A stretch of DNA of 34,973 bases from Pseudomonadota bacterium. Its GTDB lineage: Bacteria > Desulfobacterota > Desulfovibrionia > Desulfovibrionales > Desulfovibrionaceae. Under the pieces are notes generated by a model. The model was not told the origin of the DNA and did not search any database. It saw only the letters and a list, made by a program, of their open reading frames with translations. The stretch is taken from positions 1 through 34,973 of the forward strand of contig JAHIUD010000010.1 in the NCBI GenBank assembly GCA_018817515.1, read 5' to 3'. Of this stretch, positions 1-7,117 are shown piece after piece (the first letter of the stretch is position 1; every line of letters begins with the position of its first letter). Both the position numbers and the translations under genes were made by a program.

Positions 1-345
1 ACAGGGCGGACTAGCCCCCCCGGTGAAGGGTGCATTGGCAGCACCCTCCCCCAACGCAACGACAAACAGACGTTTTCCCGAGCGGCCCCCTGTGGGGCCG
101 CTTTTCTTTTCAATGGACCTCGGCCCGCTGAGGCTTGGTGGTGCCAAGCCCGTCCCATGACTTACCTAGCCGCACCTGTCCGAGGGAGGCCCCTACTTTG
201 CCACGACCGGGCATTGTTAGGCGCCTCCGTATCAAAAACAAATTCTTTGTCAAATCTTTAATAATATTAAGCTTGTCTCCTTGACTTAAGAAAATGAGGT
301 GTGGTTCGCTTAATGAAACGGCCCCGTTTTACGCAAAGGAGGAAC
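1..345. other. Non-coding left edge, AT-rich before the first gene
   Basis: No gene with a convincing start is visible here. The stretch contains the hairpin terminator described separately. From about 236 to 300 it turns AT-rich, with runs that could hold a promoter (TTGTCA near 246, TTGACT near 280), but no pair has good -35/-10 spacing, so no promoter is called. Confidence 0.5.
81..110 (+). terminator. Rho-independent terminator
   Basis: A 9-bp perfect stem (AGCGGCCCC at 81-89 with GGGGCCGCT at 94-102) has a 4-nt loop and is followed by a T-rich tract to 110. It probably ends a gene lying left of the window. The same stem core recurs in the terminator near 6463. Confidence 0.8.
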
Positions 346-444
346 ATGAAGCGACGCACCAGAACACTCAAAACCACTGCGACCGTGGCAATTGCCTCAG
401 TCGCAAAACGCAGGCTCGCATTGAGCAAGGGGAGATCAGCATGA
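346..444 (+). CDS. 32-residue basic leader-like peptide
   Basis: A short open frame begins at ATG 346, just after a near-perfect ribosome-binding site (AAAGGAGGA, 335-343). It ends at TGA 442-444, overlapping the next gene's ATG (441) as ATGA, which is typical of translational coupling. The product is rich in Arg, Lys and Thr (about a third basic residues), with a short apolar middle (ATVAIASVA). It may be a leader that sets translation of the downstream 69-residue protein, or a small protein in its own right. No family is recognised. The support is the strong binding site and the exact overlap; length alone would not justify a call. Confidence 0.45.
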   Translation: MKRRTRTLKTTATVAIASVAKRRLALSKGRSA

Positions 445-650
445 GATACGTTGCACTGCTCAAGCGCACCAATGGCAAGCACGTGCAGGCCATTTACCCA
501 GCAAGCTCTCTGGCCAAGGCCCTCGAGGAGCTCGTGTACTTGATGGACTACACGCACGCCGATGAAGGCGAGCTGAGGGACGAGCACGGCGAGGTCGTGG
601 GCTCGAAGAAGCGCAGCAGCCTGGAGGGAACAACAGACATGCTCCTGTAA
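441..650 (+). CDS. Hypothetical 69-residue protein
   Basis: ATG 441 is chosen because it follows AGGGGAG at 428-434 and overlaps the stop of the upstream leader. A longer frame from 294 would add a low-complexity N-terminus without a binding site. The product starts MRYVALLKRTNGKHVQ and looks like a compact mixed alpha/beta protein, with an acidic patch (HADEGELRDEHGE) followed by a basic tail. It has no signal peptide or membrane segment and no recognised family. A hairpin terminator at 708-737 closes this two-gene unit. It resembles the small accessory genes of integrated plasmids, but that comes from context only. Confidence 0.6.
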   Translation: MRYVALLKRTNGKHVQAIYPASSLAKALEELVYLMDYTHADEGELRDEHGEVVGSKKRSSLEGTTDMLL

Positions 651-707
651 GATCCTACAAGCCCCCGGTAACCGGGATGAACTGCCGCACGGTGGCGGCA
701 ATGTGAA

Positions 708-737
708 AAAGGCTCCCTTCGGGGAGCCTTTCTTTTT
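708..737 (+). terminator. Rho-independent terminator
   Basis: Stem AAAGGCTCCC (708-717), loop TTCG, stem GGGAGCCTTT (722-731), then CTTTTT. The A-run on the left side would also let it act in the opposite direction. Confidence 0.85.
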
Positions 738-788
738 GGCGTGCGAAGAGGGAAGCTCTTTTCGGCTGCGTATTGGCTTTCGGGAGGC

Positions 789-1020
789 TCACCAGCCGCG
801 TAAATCTTGATGCCGTGGTCCGGCCGATGTCAGCCAAAATTGTGAGATCGACCGCGAGAGTGAGTCGATGATTAGCGGTTCTCCGCATTCTTCTCCTCTG
901 CCCCTTGGTAAAGTTGAACCTGCCCGTCACCACAGCCTTACCATCAAGGACCGTGACCATATTGTGCGCAATGGCGTGCCGGGAATCAACGTAGACTGCA
1001 GCACCTGACGTGGCCTGCAG
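789..1020 (-). pseudogene. Decayed phospholipase-D-type nuclease (Nuc-like)
   Basis: Read on the minus strand, the segment gives YVDSRHAIAHN, then VLDGKAVVTG and FNFTK. This is the HKD-motif region of plasmid-borne PLD-superfamily endonucleases. After FNFTK (about 904) the family sequence continues only in another frame (AEEKNAEN). A second shift near 880 is needed to restore a plausible tail ending at TGA 789-791. The catalytic Lys of HxK is replaced by Met (HNM), and the following conserved Ser-containing motif reads GRFN. No N-terminal half with a signal peptide is recognisable upstream. Two frameshifts plus loss of the catalytic Lys make this a pseudogene fragment. The superfamily assignment rests on motif recognition, not a search. 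Confidence 0.7.
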
Positions 1021-1220
1021 CCAGGACTGCGAGAAGCCCATCTGCTCGGCCAGGATCAAAGCCGTGCCGGGGTGCAGCCACTGCCGCGACTGTGCAGAGG
1101 AGGCCCAGGGCGGGTAGTCGTAGCTAAGGCACATCATTCTGGTAAGCAAAGATTCCCAGCACAGACGTAACCATTCGTTTGCGCAGGGAATATTTTTTTT
1201 GAGTACACCAATATTTCTTG

Positions 1221-1249
1221 TTGACAAATTAACTTGTCGCAATTATATA
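1221..1249 (+). promoter_or_regulatory. Sigma-70-type promoter with overlapping inverted repeat
   Basis: TTGACA (1221-1226), a 17-nt spacer, then TATATA (1244-1249) lie 53 nt upstream of the next start codon. An inverted repeat GACAA-N6-TTGTC (1223-1238) covers the -35 box and spacer and could be an operator. Confidence 0.6.
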
Positions 1250-1301
1250 TATCTCAACGAGACGGCAATCGGGCCGCTCAAAAAACCAAGGAGACAAGAC
1301 A

Positions 1302-1607
1302 ATGACCGCCACATCCAACCCCACTATTGAGCTTATGGACGCCTGCCACAACCACATCGGCAACGCAGATTTCGCCCTCTTCGCGAGCTCGGGCAACGCG
1401 GAGCCTACCAGCAGAGTGCTTGAGGGCAGCAATGATCATGGATATGCGGAGGAGTGGGTAGAGCGCGGCACCTACAACGGTGAGCCCTGCCGCTTGGTCT
1501 ACCTCTTTGACGATGCCGACATCTGCGACGCGGACGGCAACCCCCTGGAGGAGGCCGACTCGTACCCCTGGGATGTGGAGCACATGGCCCGCATCATCAT
1601 GGACTAG
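1302..1607 (+). CDS. Acidic hypothetical protein, 101 residues
   Basis: ATG 1302 follows a good binding site (AAGGAGAC, 1288-1295) and a near-consensus promoter. The protein is strongly acidic, especially in the second half (LFDDADICDADG, then EEADS), with several Trp and Tyr residues. It shows no signal peptide and no membrane helix. The sequence suggests a soluble alpha/beta protein; small acidic plasmid- or phage-encoded proteins sometimes mimic DNA or bind basic partners, but nothing here proves that. It is the first gene of a plus-strand group that continues with a helix-turn-helix protein at 1724. No family is recognised. Confidence 0.65.
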   Translation: MTATSNPTIELMDACHNHIGNADFALFASSGNAEPTSRVLEGSNDHGYAEEWVERGTYNGEPCRLVYLFDDADICDADGNPLEEADSYPWDVEHMARIIMD

Positions 1608-1624
1608 AGAGGTATCCTCGCGCA

Positions 1625-1667
1625 CCGCCGGGGGGGAATGCAGAGCGCCAACCCTGCCCCCCGGCGG
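1625..1667 (+). other. Long GC-rich stem-loop between genes
   Basis: CCGCCGGGGGG at 1625-1635 can pair with CCCCCCGGCGG at 1657-1667 across a loop of about 21 nt. No T-tract follows, so it is not a standard terminator. It could be an RNA stability or attenuation element between the acidic gene and the helix-turn-helix gene. Confidence 0.4.
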
Positions 1668-1723
1668 ATTGCGAGGACGGACAAGGACTACACCACAACC
1701 GCCGCAACCCGCAAGGACACGCC

Positions 1724-2242
1724 ATGAGCACCTACACCGACCAGATCAACCTCCTTGGCAGCACAGTCTGGATGCCAGCCATGCACTCTAGCCAAGCGGC
1801 AACGGCCTTGCGCCAGGAACTGGAGACGATCCTGGCCGAGGAGCCCTTGCCGCCGACGATGCGCGAGTCCCTGTACCGGCTCCAGGGTCTGGGCTGGGGT
1901 ATCATCTGGCACATCTCGTACAGCGGCGAGGAGGAGATCAATACCTACTCCCTGTCCCCCCGCGCCAACACCTGGGCCAGCAAGACCCTGGAGCGCCTGG
2001 AGCGCGAGCACAAGCCCGAGGCCCTGCCCGGCGTACCTCTGGACAGCCTGGTCACGCTGGTGGAGGCCGCGCAGATCACCGGGCTCAAGCGCCAGACCAT
2101 CCTGGCCAGGATACAGTCTGCGGACAACCCGCTCCCGGCCTATCGCGTGGGGCGGCAGTACATGGTGGCGCGCGAGGACTTGGCCGCATGGCGTCCCAAG
2201 CGCCCCGGCCCGAGGACAGCTCATGGCGCTGCCGCCGAGTAG
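1724..2242 (+). CDS. Protein with C-terminal excisionase-type helix-turn-helix domain
   Basis: The 172-residue product starts at ATG 1724, preceded by AAGGA (1711-1715). Residues about 1-100 are an unassigned domain with several aromatic residues (GLGWGIIWHISY). Residues about 108-156 look like a winged helix-turn-helix of the MerR/excisionase class: LVEAAQITGLKRQTILARI, then a wing region ending YRVGRQYMVAREDLAAW. Such domains bind DNA as excision or conjugation regulators in integrated elements. The gene overlaps the next one by 20 nt in a different frame, so the two are probably translated together. The helix-turn-helix call is fairly secure; a role in excision is inferred from the domain and context. 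Confidence 0.7.
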   Translation: MSTYTDQINLLGSTVWMPAMHSSQAATALRQELETILAEEPLPPTMRESLYRLQGLGWGIIWHISYSGEEEINTYSLSPRANTWASKTLERLEREHKPEALPGVPLDSLVTLVEAAQITGLKRQTILARIQSADNPLPAYRVGRQYMVAREDLAAWRPKRPGPRTAHGAAAE

Positions 2243-2666
2243 CCTCCCGGCCCTGCTCTACGGCCCATATGCCGCGCCCTCCGTCCAGGTCGGCGCGGCG
2301 CTGCATTGCCAGCGCTACGGCCAGGTGGTTGTGGGCGGGTACACCAGCGCGCCCATCCCCTGGCCCCGCGTGCGCAAGAGGGGCAAGGCGCAGCTTGTCC
2401 TCTGCGGCGACCTGGTGCGGGCTGTGCGCATGGAGAGCGAGCTGGCCGTGGCGCATTGGTGGTGCGTGGGGCTCACCACAGTCTGGGCCTGGCGCAAGGC
2501 GCTGGGCGTGGGCCGCATGACCATGGGCACGCTGGAGGTCTACCGTGCGCTTAAGCCCGGCAAGCTCACCGAGGAGGTGGCGGCCAGGGGCCGGGGCCGG
2601 GCCTCCTGCTACGACGCCCAGGCCAAGATGGCTGCGAGAAAGTTTCGACACCAGCTCGAGTTTTGA
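2223..2666 (+). CDS. Basic hypothetical protein, 147 residues, possibly DNA-binding
   Basis: ATG 2223 lies within the end of the preceding gene and has AGGA (2214-2217) at good spacing. The longer frame beginning at 1755 is the shadow of that gene. The product is basic and Trp-rich. The segment around residues 60-110 (LVLCGDLVRAVRMES, then AVAHWWCVGLTTVWAWRKAL) resembles a helix-turn-helix found, as far as I recall, in uncharacterised proteins of planctomycetes and mobile elements. The C-terminus is rich in Arg, Lys and Ala, as in nucleic-acid-binding tails. It is the last gene of the 1302-2666 unit, which ends at the hairpin terminator at 2751. The function is unknown. Confidence 0.55.
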   Translation: MALPPSSLPALLYGPYAAPSVQVGAALHCQRYGQVVVGGYTSAPIPWPRVRKRGKAQLVLCGDLVRAVRMESELAVAHWWCVGLTTVWAWRKALGVGRMTMGTLEVYRALKPGKLTEEVAARGRGRASCYDAQAKMAARKFRHQLEF

Positions 2667-2750
2667 CTCCAACTCCTGCTTCGACTCCGCCTCAAGCTGC
2701 AGCTTCAACAACAACTAGCCGTAGGCACGCTCCATCACTAGCGAACAGAG

Positions 2751-2780
2751 AAGAGGGGCCTTGCGGCCCCTCTCTTCGTT
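2751..2780 (+). terminator. Hairpin terminator
   Basis: AGAGGGGCC (2752-2760), loop TTGC, GGCCCCTCT (2765-2773), then CTTCGTTTT. The T-tract is interrupted, but the stem is strong. It closes the 1302-2666 gene group and borders the group II intron remnant. Confidence 0.7.
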
Positions 2781-2877
2781 TTCCTATTGCCAAACTTTTC
2801 AGAATCACTGCCTTGACCGACCTGGTCCCCTTCACCCGGGAGCATTTCCTCTCCCTGTCTGCCCTTCGCTGACGCAT
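2778..2877 (-). pseudogene. N-terminal stub of a group II intron-encoded protein
   Basis: A minus-strand frame starts at ATG 2875-2877, directly after the putative intron domain I-III sequence, which is where intron-encoded reverse transcriptases begin. The first 35 or so residues (MRQRRADRERKCSRVKGTRS and on) are basic, as expected for such an N-terminus. The frame then runs into the hairpin at 2751-2776, and no reverse transcriptase motif (such as YADD) appears anywhere nearby. The protein has therefore been cut off near its start. The identification depends on position next to the intron sequence more than on the residues themselves. Confidence 0.4.
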
Positions 2878-3439
2878 CGGTAGCCAACCGATAGCTGCCC
2901 CAGACTATTTGCCTGGGGTCGGGCGCAGACGTTGCCCTCTCGGGGGGTTACTACGAGACCTCTGTGTCCTGCGGACTATTGCTAGCCACAGGTTTCATCC
3001 CTGATTCAACCGAAGCAGCACTTGCCTACGCCAGCTCTTACAAGCTGATACGTCGGCAGTACGCTGTCGTGAGCTTTTGCCTCACATGCCGTTGTCATCC
3101 GCTTTAGGTGCCATCTGTGCCCAAGTGTTCGCCGCCAGGGCGATGTTCCTGGCATACGCTCTTTTCAGCCCCCGAGGTGTCACAGCAGGGCGCTACTCCA
3201 GAGCTAGTTCTTGGGTTTTATTGCGATGGTTCCTCACGTCACCATGGCGGAACGGGGCGGGTTTTCACCCTCTAACTTGGCTGCTCTAACTGCATTGCGC
3301 TTATTTCCGGGGGCCACCCCGATTTCGTCACACGCAGCCGCCAAGTCCCTAGCACGTCACGACCCATACCTCTCGGTTTAGGAATCGTCCCGCGACCCTG
3401 GTTTCCAGGGTTTTCGGCATTCGATTTATCCAGGCGCAC
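2878..3439 (-). mobile_element. Group II intron, 5' part (domains I to III), truncated
   Basis: Read on the minus strand, the segment begins at 3439 with GTGCGCC, the consensus 5' end of bacterial group II introns. It continues for about 560 nt of GC-rich, highly structured, non-coding sequence typical of domain I, with many short helices and GAAA-type loops. Just before the stub reading frame come AGAGGTCTCGTAGTAAC and an ACCCCCCGAGAGGG-like element, as is usual upstream of the intron-encoded protein. Domains IV to VI of this copy are missing at the low-coordinate end. Secondary-structure folding was not possible here. Confidence 0.6.
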
Positions 3440-3454
3440 CCCCTCTGGGGAAAC

Positions 3455-3560
3455 ATGGACTCAACGACACTTCACACCTCATGGCAAACCATGAGTAGCT
3501 TGTGGCGCTGGTCCCCGAACCGCACAGGCGCGTTTCCGTCGCATGCGGCTCTCCGGTACG
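3455..3560 (-). mobile_element. Group II intron, 3' part (domains V and VI)
   Basis: On the minus strand, 3551 to 3517 matches domain V: the outer helix GAGCCGCA/TGCGGTTC carries the AGC triad, followed by an inner helix capped by a GAAA loop and a two-nucleotide bulge. Next comes a domain-VI-like helix, GGACCAGCG pairing with CGTTGAGTCC, which leaves one A unpaired on the 3' strand where the branch-point adenosine sits. A sub-hairpin CTCATGG/CCATGAG lies inside it. The intron 3' end should fall near 3455. This end lies upstream, in the transcribed direction, of the 5' end at 3439, so the two pieces cannot be one ordinary intron. Confidence 0.6.
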
Positions 3561-4144
3561 AGCAAGCTCTAAACACCAACGCTGGCTAGGCGATGGATAG
3601 TAGCTGGCTAGCTACTGCTCGCTCTCGGTCAAACAGGCAGTTTGGCTGATTCTGATCCGTCTGGGGAGATGAGCGCCAATCGGCGGTGCATGTCTCTGCG
3701 GCGGCGAGTCTTGCTCTCGCCTCGAAACGTAGGGCATTTGCAGCGCCGGTTTCCGGGCACACATCTCCTGGTCTTCTTCTTCCTCCTTTGTTCGGATTGT
3801 CGCATCCTTCTGCGGCACGTGTGTGACGTCCACTGCGGCCGTGCTGGCGTGATGACCAGCTGATCGTGATGCGGGTTTGAGTTCAGCATACCATGGCACC
3901 CGAGTGCTGGGTCAAGTCAGTCGGAAGGGAAAGGCGTCTCAGTAAGTCCACCTCAAATATGAATGAAGATTGTCCTGCTCTGACAGGCTGTTTAGCGCAG
4001 ATGGATGAGCTAGCCGCTGCAGCACAAAAGAATATTCAGGAAAAGCTGTCTGACCCTATGCTGGCGACTTGCGATCTTCGGAAAAGGCGTCGTAGCCTTT
4101 TGGGGAATCGGGCCGCGCCCGCAACCACAACCAAAGGCAATCTC
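3561..4144. other. Stretch without a recognisable gene
   Basis: Frames here (for example minus 3612-3899 and the plus frame from 3893) lack binding sites and sensible composition. The minus strand upstream of domain V should carry the end of an intron-encoded protein, but I see no reverse transcriptase or maturase motif. It may be eroded intron domain IV. The part after about 3900 is the 5' flank of the gene at 4145. Confidence 0.4.
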
Positions 4145-4363
4145 ATGAGTATCATCAAGAAGACAGCAAAGCTTGAGCGGCAGATCAACGTCAAGGTCAC
4201 TGACGAAGTTTACAACAGATATAAGAAGGTGCGGGAAAGTTGCACGGCAAAAGGATGGGAGTTTTCCCTGCAGCCGGAGTTTACCGAATGGCTGACCGGG
4301 ATGCTTGTCAAGGCTGAGAAGGAACTCGACAAGAAGCCCTCGGCAGCTGAAGTCGGCGAGTAG
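4145..4363 (+). CDS. Small charged protein, possible plasmid-type accessory factor
   Basis: The 72-residue product begins at ATG 4145; the longer frame from 3893 has a nonsense-like N-terminus and no binding site. The site upstream of 4145 is weak (AAAGGCA). The protein is lysine- and glutamate-rich and predicted mostly helical, opening with KLERQINVKVTDEVYNRYKK. A short strand followed by a helix is reminiscent of ribbon-helix-helix proteins that act in plasmid control or mobilisation. The following gene starts 3 nt after the stop, so the two are coupled. The ribbon-helix-helix idea is a guess from the residue pattern only. Confidence 0.55.
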   Translation: MSIIKKTAKLERQINVKVTDEVYNRYKKVRESCTAKGWEFSLQPEFTEWLTGMLVKAEKELDKKPSAAEVGE

Positions 4364-4366
4364 CGG

Positions 4367-5419
4367 GTGGGCATCAGCAAAACATATCAGCCCGGGCCGG
4401 GGGACGTTGCGCTCGTAAGGAGGGCGCAACGCTCCCTCGCCCTGGCTGGGCGGCATGTGGATCTGATGCGGTATGTGGAGAGGGACAGCTTCCAGGCGGT
4501 GGCCGCAATGCTCACGGGACACTACATGCCACGCTCGCATTCCAAACAGCTCGAGATAGCCGAGGTGTTCCGAGAGCTGTTCACAACCTGGCTTGTCCTT
4601 GCGCCCCTCAGCAACCAGGCAAGAGGCTACTGGCGCCCGTGGTGGTGTCCTGGCGTCGTGACAAGCTGGCTGCGTACGGAGGTCAACCGCTTCCAGCGTA
4701 CCTGTCTGGGCCGCCTCTCGTTAGACTGGGCGACGGCACAGGTTGCACCGGGTGCTGCGGCAGCCAAAATTACGGACGATGCGTTCCTCGCACATGCGGA
4801 GGCTCTGCTCGGCCACGCGTGGGGTGATACCCTGCGCGCCAACTTCACCCGCTATGCCTTGGGTGGACTGGTCTGGCGCGCCAAAGCCGAGCAGGCGCTT
4901 GCCCTTGCCCGTGAGCACCAAGCTGGGCTGATGTGGCATGAGGATGGACTGTGGCTTCTGGCGCGAAAGCCGTTTGCAGCGGATGGCGTAGCCTGGAACG
5001 ACCTGCGGGAAACGCCAGTAGATACCCTCGCATGGTCGGTCAAAGTAGCCGAGGGCAAGCTCCAGGCACGGATGTCAGAGCCCACGGTGCAGCGACTCAA
5101 GGAGAGCGTCAGGGGGGCCTTGGCATCGGACGCTTCACCAGAACATAAGCTACGGCAGATCAATGCCGCTGTTCGGTCATGGCATCATTGGGCGCGCTAC
5201 GCCTTTGACGCCCGACAGGAGGCGACGGAGGTAGAGGCGTGGATATGGCGGCGGGTCAGCCGACACATCCTGCAACACTCCCCAAAGCTACTGGCCGCGT
5301 ACTTCAGCCTGAGAACGGCAACGTGGGATACGCAGCTTCACTTTGGGCGATCGTCCTACCTGTTGGATAGAGGCGTGACGGACGAGAACTGGCTGAACAT
5401 CTGGAACCCCCGTCGGTAG
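4367..5419 (+). CDS. Hypothetical 350-residue protein of the accessory region
   Basis: Translation most likely starts at GTG 4367, 3 nt after the previous stop and so by coupling; no strong binding site is present. The protein is soluble, Trp-rich (around 20 Trp) and mostly helical, with no signal peptide. Residues about 263-310 (KLRQINAAVRSWHHWARYAF, then EAWIWRRVSRHIL) faintly resemble the thumb/maturase segment of group II intron proteins (xNxxxRGWxxY, then WIWxxLxR). No reverse transcriptase palm motif exists elsewhere in the protein, so this may be coincidence. It is flanked by small plasmid-type genes in one operon (4145-5853). The function is unknown; replication or mobilisation is possible. 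Confidence 0.6.
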   Translation: MGISKTYQPGPGDVALVRRAQRSLALAGRHVDLMRYVERDSFQAVAAMLTGHYMPRSHSKQLEIAEVFRELFTTWLVLAPLSNQARGYWRPWWCPGVVTSWLRTEVNRFQRTCLGRLSLDWATAQVAPGAAAAKITDDAFLAHAEALLGHAWGDTLRANFTRYALGGLVWRAKAEQALALAREHQAGLMWHEDGLWLLARKPFAADGVAWNDLRETPVDTLAWSVKVAEGKLQARMSEPTVQRLKESVRGALASDASPEHKLRQINAAVRSWHHWARYAFDARQEATEVEAWIWRRVSRHILQHSPKLLAAYFSLRTATWDTQLHFGRSSYLLDRGVTDENWLNIWNPRR

Positions 5420-5436
5420 ATGGGGAGGAGGGAACA

Positions 5437-5853
5437 ATGAGCATCACCTACAATATGGACGGCTTCAAGTTATCCATCACCGCCGGTGTGGCGGATGAGG
5501 CCAAGGGCAAGAGGCGCTGGACGCAAGTAGAGGCGAGCTATCTTGAACATCCGTGCTCAGACTTGGAGTCGCTTGCCACTCTCAGGGCATGGCTCGGATG
5601 CTTTCTGCGCAAGCAGGTTACCGGCGGAGAACCACGCCTAGCTCTGGGTACCATGGCTGACGGGGTGAGGTTCGCGATACGCCAAAAAGACAAGGTGCAG
5701 TATCTGTATGCGTGCAAAACTTCCAAAGGAGGTGTTGTCTTTGAGCAGCACCTTGACGCGATGGAGGTGGCCCGTCTGGAAATAGCCGTCAGCAAGGCGC
5801 TACAGGCTCTCAGCCCGTCCTCAATCTGGGGACCGGAGCCAGATCAAAAGTGA
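5437..5853 (+). CDS. Hypothetical 138-residue protein
   Basis: ATG 5437 follows a strong binding site (GGGGAGGAGGG, ending 6 nt upstream) and lies 17 nt after the preceding gene, so it belongs to the same operon. The product appears to be an alpha/beta protein with alternating strands in the first half (FKLSITAGVADEAKG, later VRFAIRQKDKVQYLYA) and a helical C-terminus. No membrane segment or signal is present, and no family is recognised. Confidence 0.6.
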   Translation: MSITYNMDGFKLSITAGVADEAKGKRRWTQVEASYLEHPCSDLESLATLRAWLGCFLRKQVTGGEPRLALGTMADGVRFAIRQKDKVQYLYACKTSKGGVVFEQHLDAMEVARLEIAVSKALQALSPSSIWGPEPDQK

Positions 5854-6082
5854 TCCAGGCATCAGCACCCGCCACCAATCGCAGAACCAAAAAACATGGC
5901 CGGCTTGACACATTCGCGGATTTTCGGTTCTTGCTTTACGATATCAGTGTGTTATCTGGTCAGATGAAACTCAATGGGCAAGGCGCCAGTCACAACAGGG
6001 CTACTCGTATCAACGCAAAGGTTCCTCGGCTGCAGCCCGACCGAGGAACGGAAATGAACAAAGACTCTTCCTGGAGGGGAGC

Positions 6083-6436
6083 ATGAGAAAGCAGAAGTCT
6101 ATTGATCTTCAAGCGCCGACCACAAAATTTCAGCCTGGGCGCTACGTCACCGTATCAGAAGCAGCCAGGCTCATAGGGCTCCCAGAAAGGACCCTGTGGG
6201 GGTGGCGTGAAAAGGCAGCCCTGGAGATTGAACGGGCAGGAATCTTCGTCAAGCCCGGCAAGGCTGTCCTGTTCGATTTGGATGCCTGGGCCAGCTACCT
6301 TGAGCATCTCCAGAGGGAGGCTGTGGAGGCCGCTCGCGCTTGGCAGCTTAGGTTCCGCGTCGTTACCATCCTGCCTGCCGCAGCAGTAGCGGCAGCCCTT
6401 GCCACTTTGCTGCTCCAGGGGGCCAGCAGGTTCTAG
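6083..6436 (+). CDS. Helix-turn-helix protein with a C-terminal membrane anchor
   Basis: ATG 6083 follows GGAGGGGA (6072-6079). Residues about 18-75 form a MerR/excisionase-type domain: YVTVSEAARLIGLPERTLWG, then a wing and VLFDLDAWASYL. Residues about 89-113 are a single hydrophobic helix (VVTILPAAAVAAALATLLL), so the DNA-binding domain should be tethered to the inner membrane with its N-terminus in the cytoplasm. Membrane-anchored one-component regulators exist, but pairing with this small excisionase-like domain is unusual. A 10-residue frame (6054-6086) with its own GAGGAACGGAA site ends in an ATGA overlap with this start, hinting at coupled translation. A terminator follows at 6463. Confidence 0.65.
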   Translation: MRKQKSIDLQAPTTKFQPGRYVTVSEAARLIGLPERTLWGWREKAALEIERAGIFVKPGKAVLFDLDAWASYLEHLQREAVEAARAWQLRFRVVTILPAAAVAAALATLLLQGASRF

Positions 6437-6462
6437 CTGAAGCTTTTCCTTTCGTTTCCTTG

Positions 6463-6490
6463 GCGGCCCCTGTGGGGCCGCTCTCCTTTT
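6463..6490 (+). terminator. Rho-independent terminator
   Basis: GCGGCCCC (6463-6470), loop TGT, GGGGCCGC (6474-6481), then TCTCCTTTTCTTT. The stem is nearly identical to the terminator at 81-110. Confidence 0.8.
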
Positions 6491-6719
6491 CTTTCCCTTC
6501 CTTTTCCTTTCGCATAGCCCGCTCATACTTGGTGAGGGCAAAATCGATCAGTACAACGCCTCATCTGACAATGCGCGTATGGGCTTTGCGGCTTCGACCT
6601 AGCTTTGCAAGATATCTTATTACTATCTTAATGAATTTGCTCCCCTGGACTGGACTTCAGTTCATCGACCGTGCTTTCATCCAATTACAGGACCCACATC
6701 CGACAAAGGAGGAAAGCGT

Positions 6720-6878
6720 ATGATCAGACGACTGCGTGAAGCGGCAACGCGTTACAAGGCCGCCTTGGCGAAGCACTTGTTCGCCAGACGACTCGTGCTC
6801 ACGCGCAAGAAAAACTCTCTCAACATCGTCCTGGCCTATGCCCGGATTGATGACGGGAGCAGGTGGCGCGACCGGTGA
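6720..6878 (+). CDS. Basic 52-residue protein
   Basis: This gene starts at ATG 6720 behind a very strong binding site (AAAGGAGGAAA, 6706-6716) and ends at TGA 6876-6878. The product is highly basic (about 14 Arg or Lys) and predicted helical throughout: MIRRLREAATRYKAALAKHL and on. It carries no hydrophobic segment. The binding site closely resembles that of the leader peptide at 346. An AT-rich stretch at 6600-6640 upstream could hold its promoter. The function is unknown; small basic proteins of this kind in plasmids often bind nucleic acid. Confidence 0.5.
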   Translation: MIRRLREAATRYKAALAKHLFARRLVLTRKKNSLNIVLAYARIDDGSRWRDR

Positions 6879-7022
6879 TCACCACCAGCGCTGCACCACG
6901 TATGTGAGCCTCTTGGGGCTTTCTCGCAGGCCGCAAGGCCATGATCGCCACGCCGACATCGCCGGACCCTGAAACCGGTTGCCTGGCAAGAAGTGGCGGA
7001 ACTGCAACCCCCTCCCCACCAT

Positions 7023-7047
7023 AGGCGGCCCGAAAGGGTCGCCTTTC
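7023..7047 (+). terminator. Hairpin terminator
   Basis: AGGCGGCCC (7023-7031), loop GAAA, GGGTCGCCT (7036-7044) with one G-T pair, then TTCTT. It would end transcription from the 52-residue gene. Confidence 0.65.
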
Positions 7048-7117
7048 TTGCTGCCAGCGGCGCTGTCCATTCTTTTCAAAGAACATGGGCTGAGAACGCT
7101 GATGCTCCATCATCGGC

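Noticed and set aside
3077..3289. 70-residue plus frame
   Set aside because: It lies inside the structured intron sequence, with no binding site and no coding character.
3612..3899. 95-residue minus frame just upstream of the intron domain V, where an intron-encoded protein should end
   Set aside because: No reverse transcriptase, maturase or endonuclease motif is visible, and the residues are low complexity.
5850..6086. 78-residue frame with overlaps at both ends
   Set aside because: The GTG start has no binding site and the composition is unlike a protein. Only the 10-residue end (6054-6086) has a credible site, and it is mentioned under the gene at 6083.
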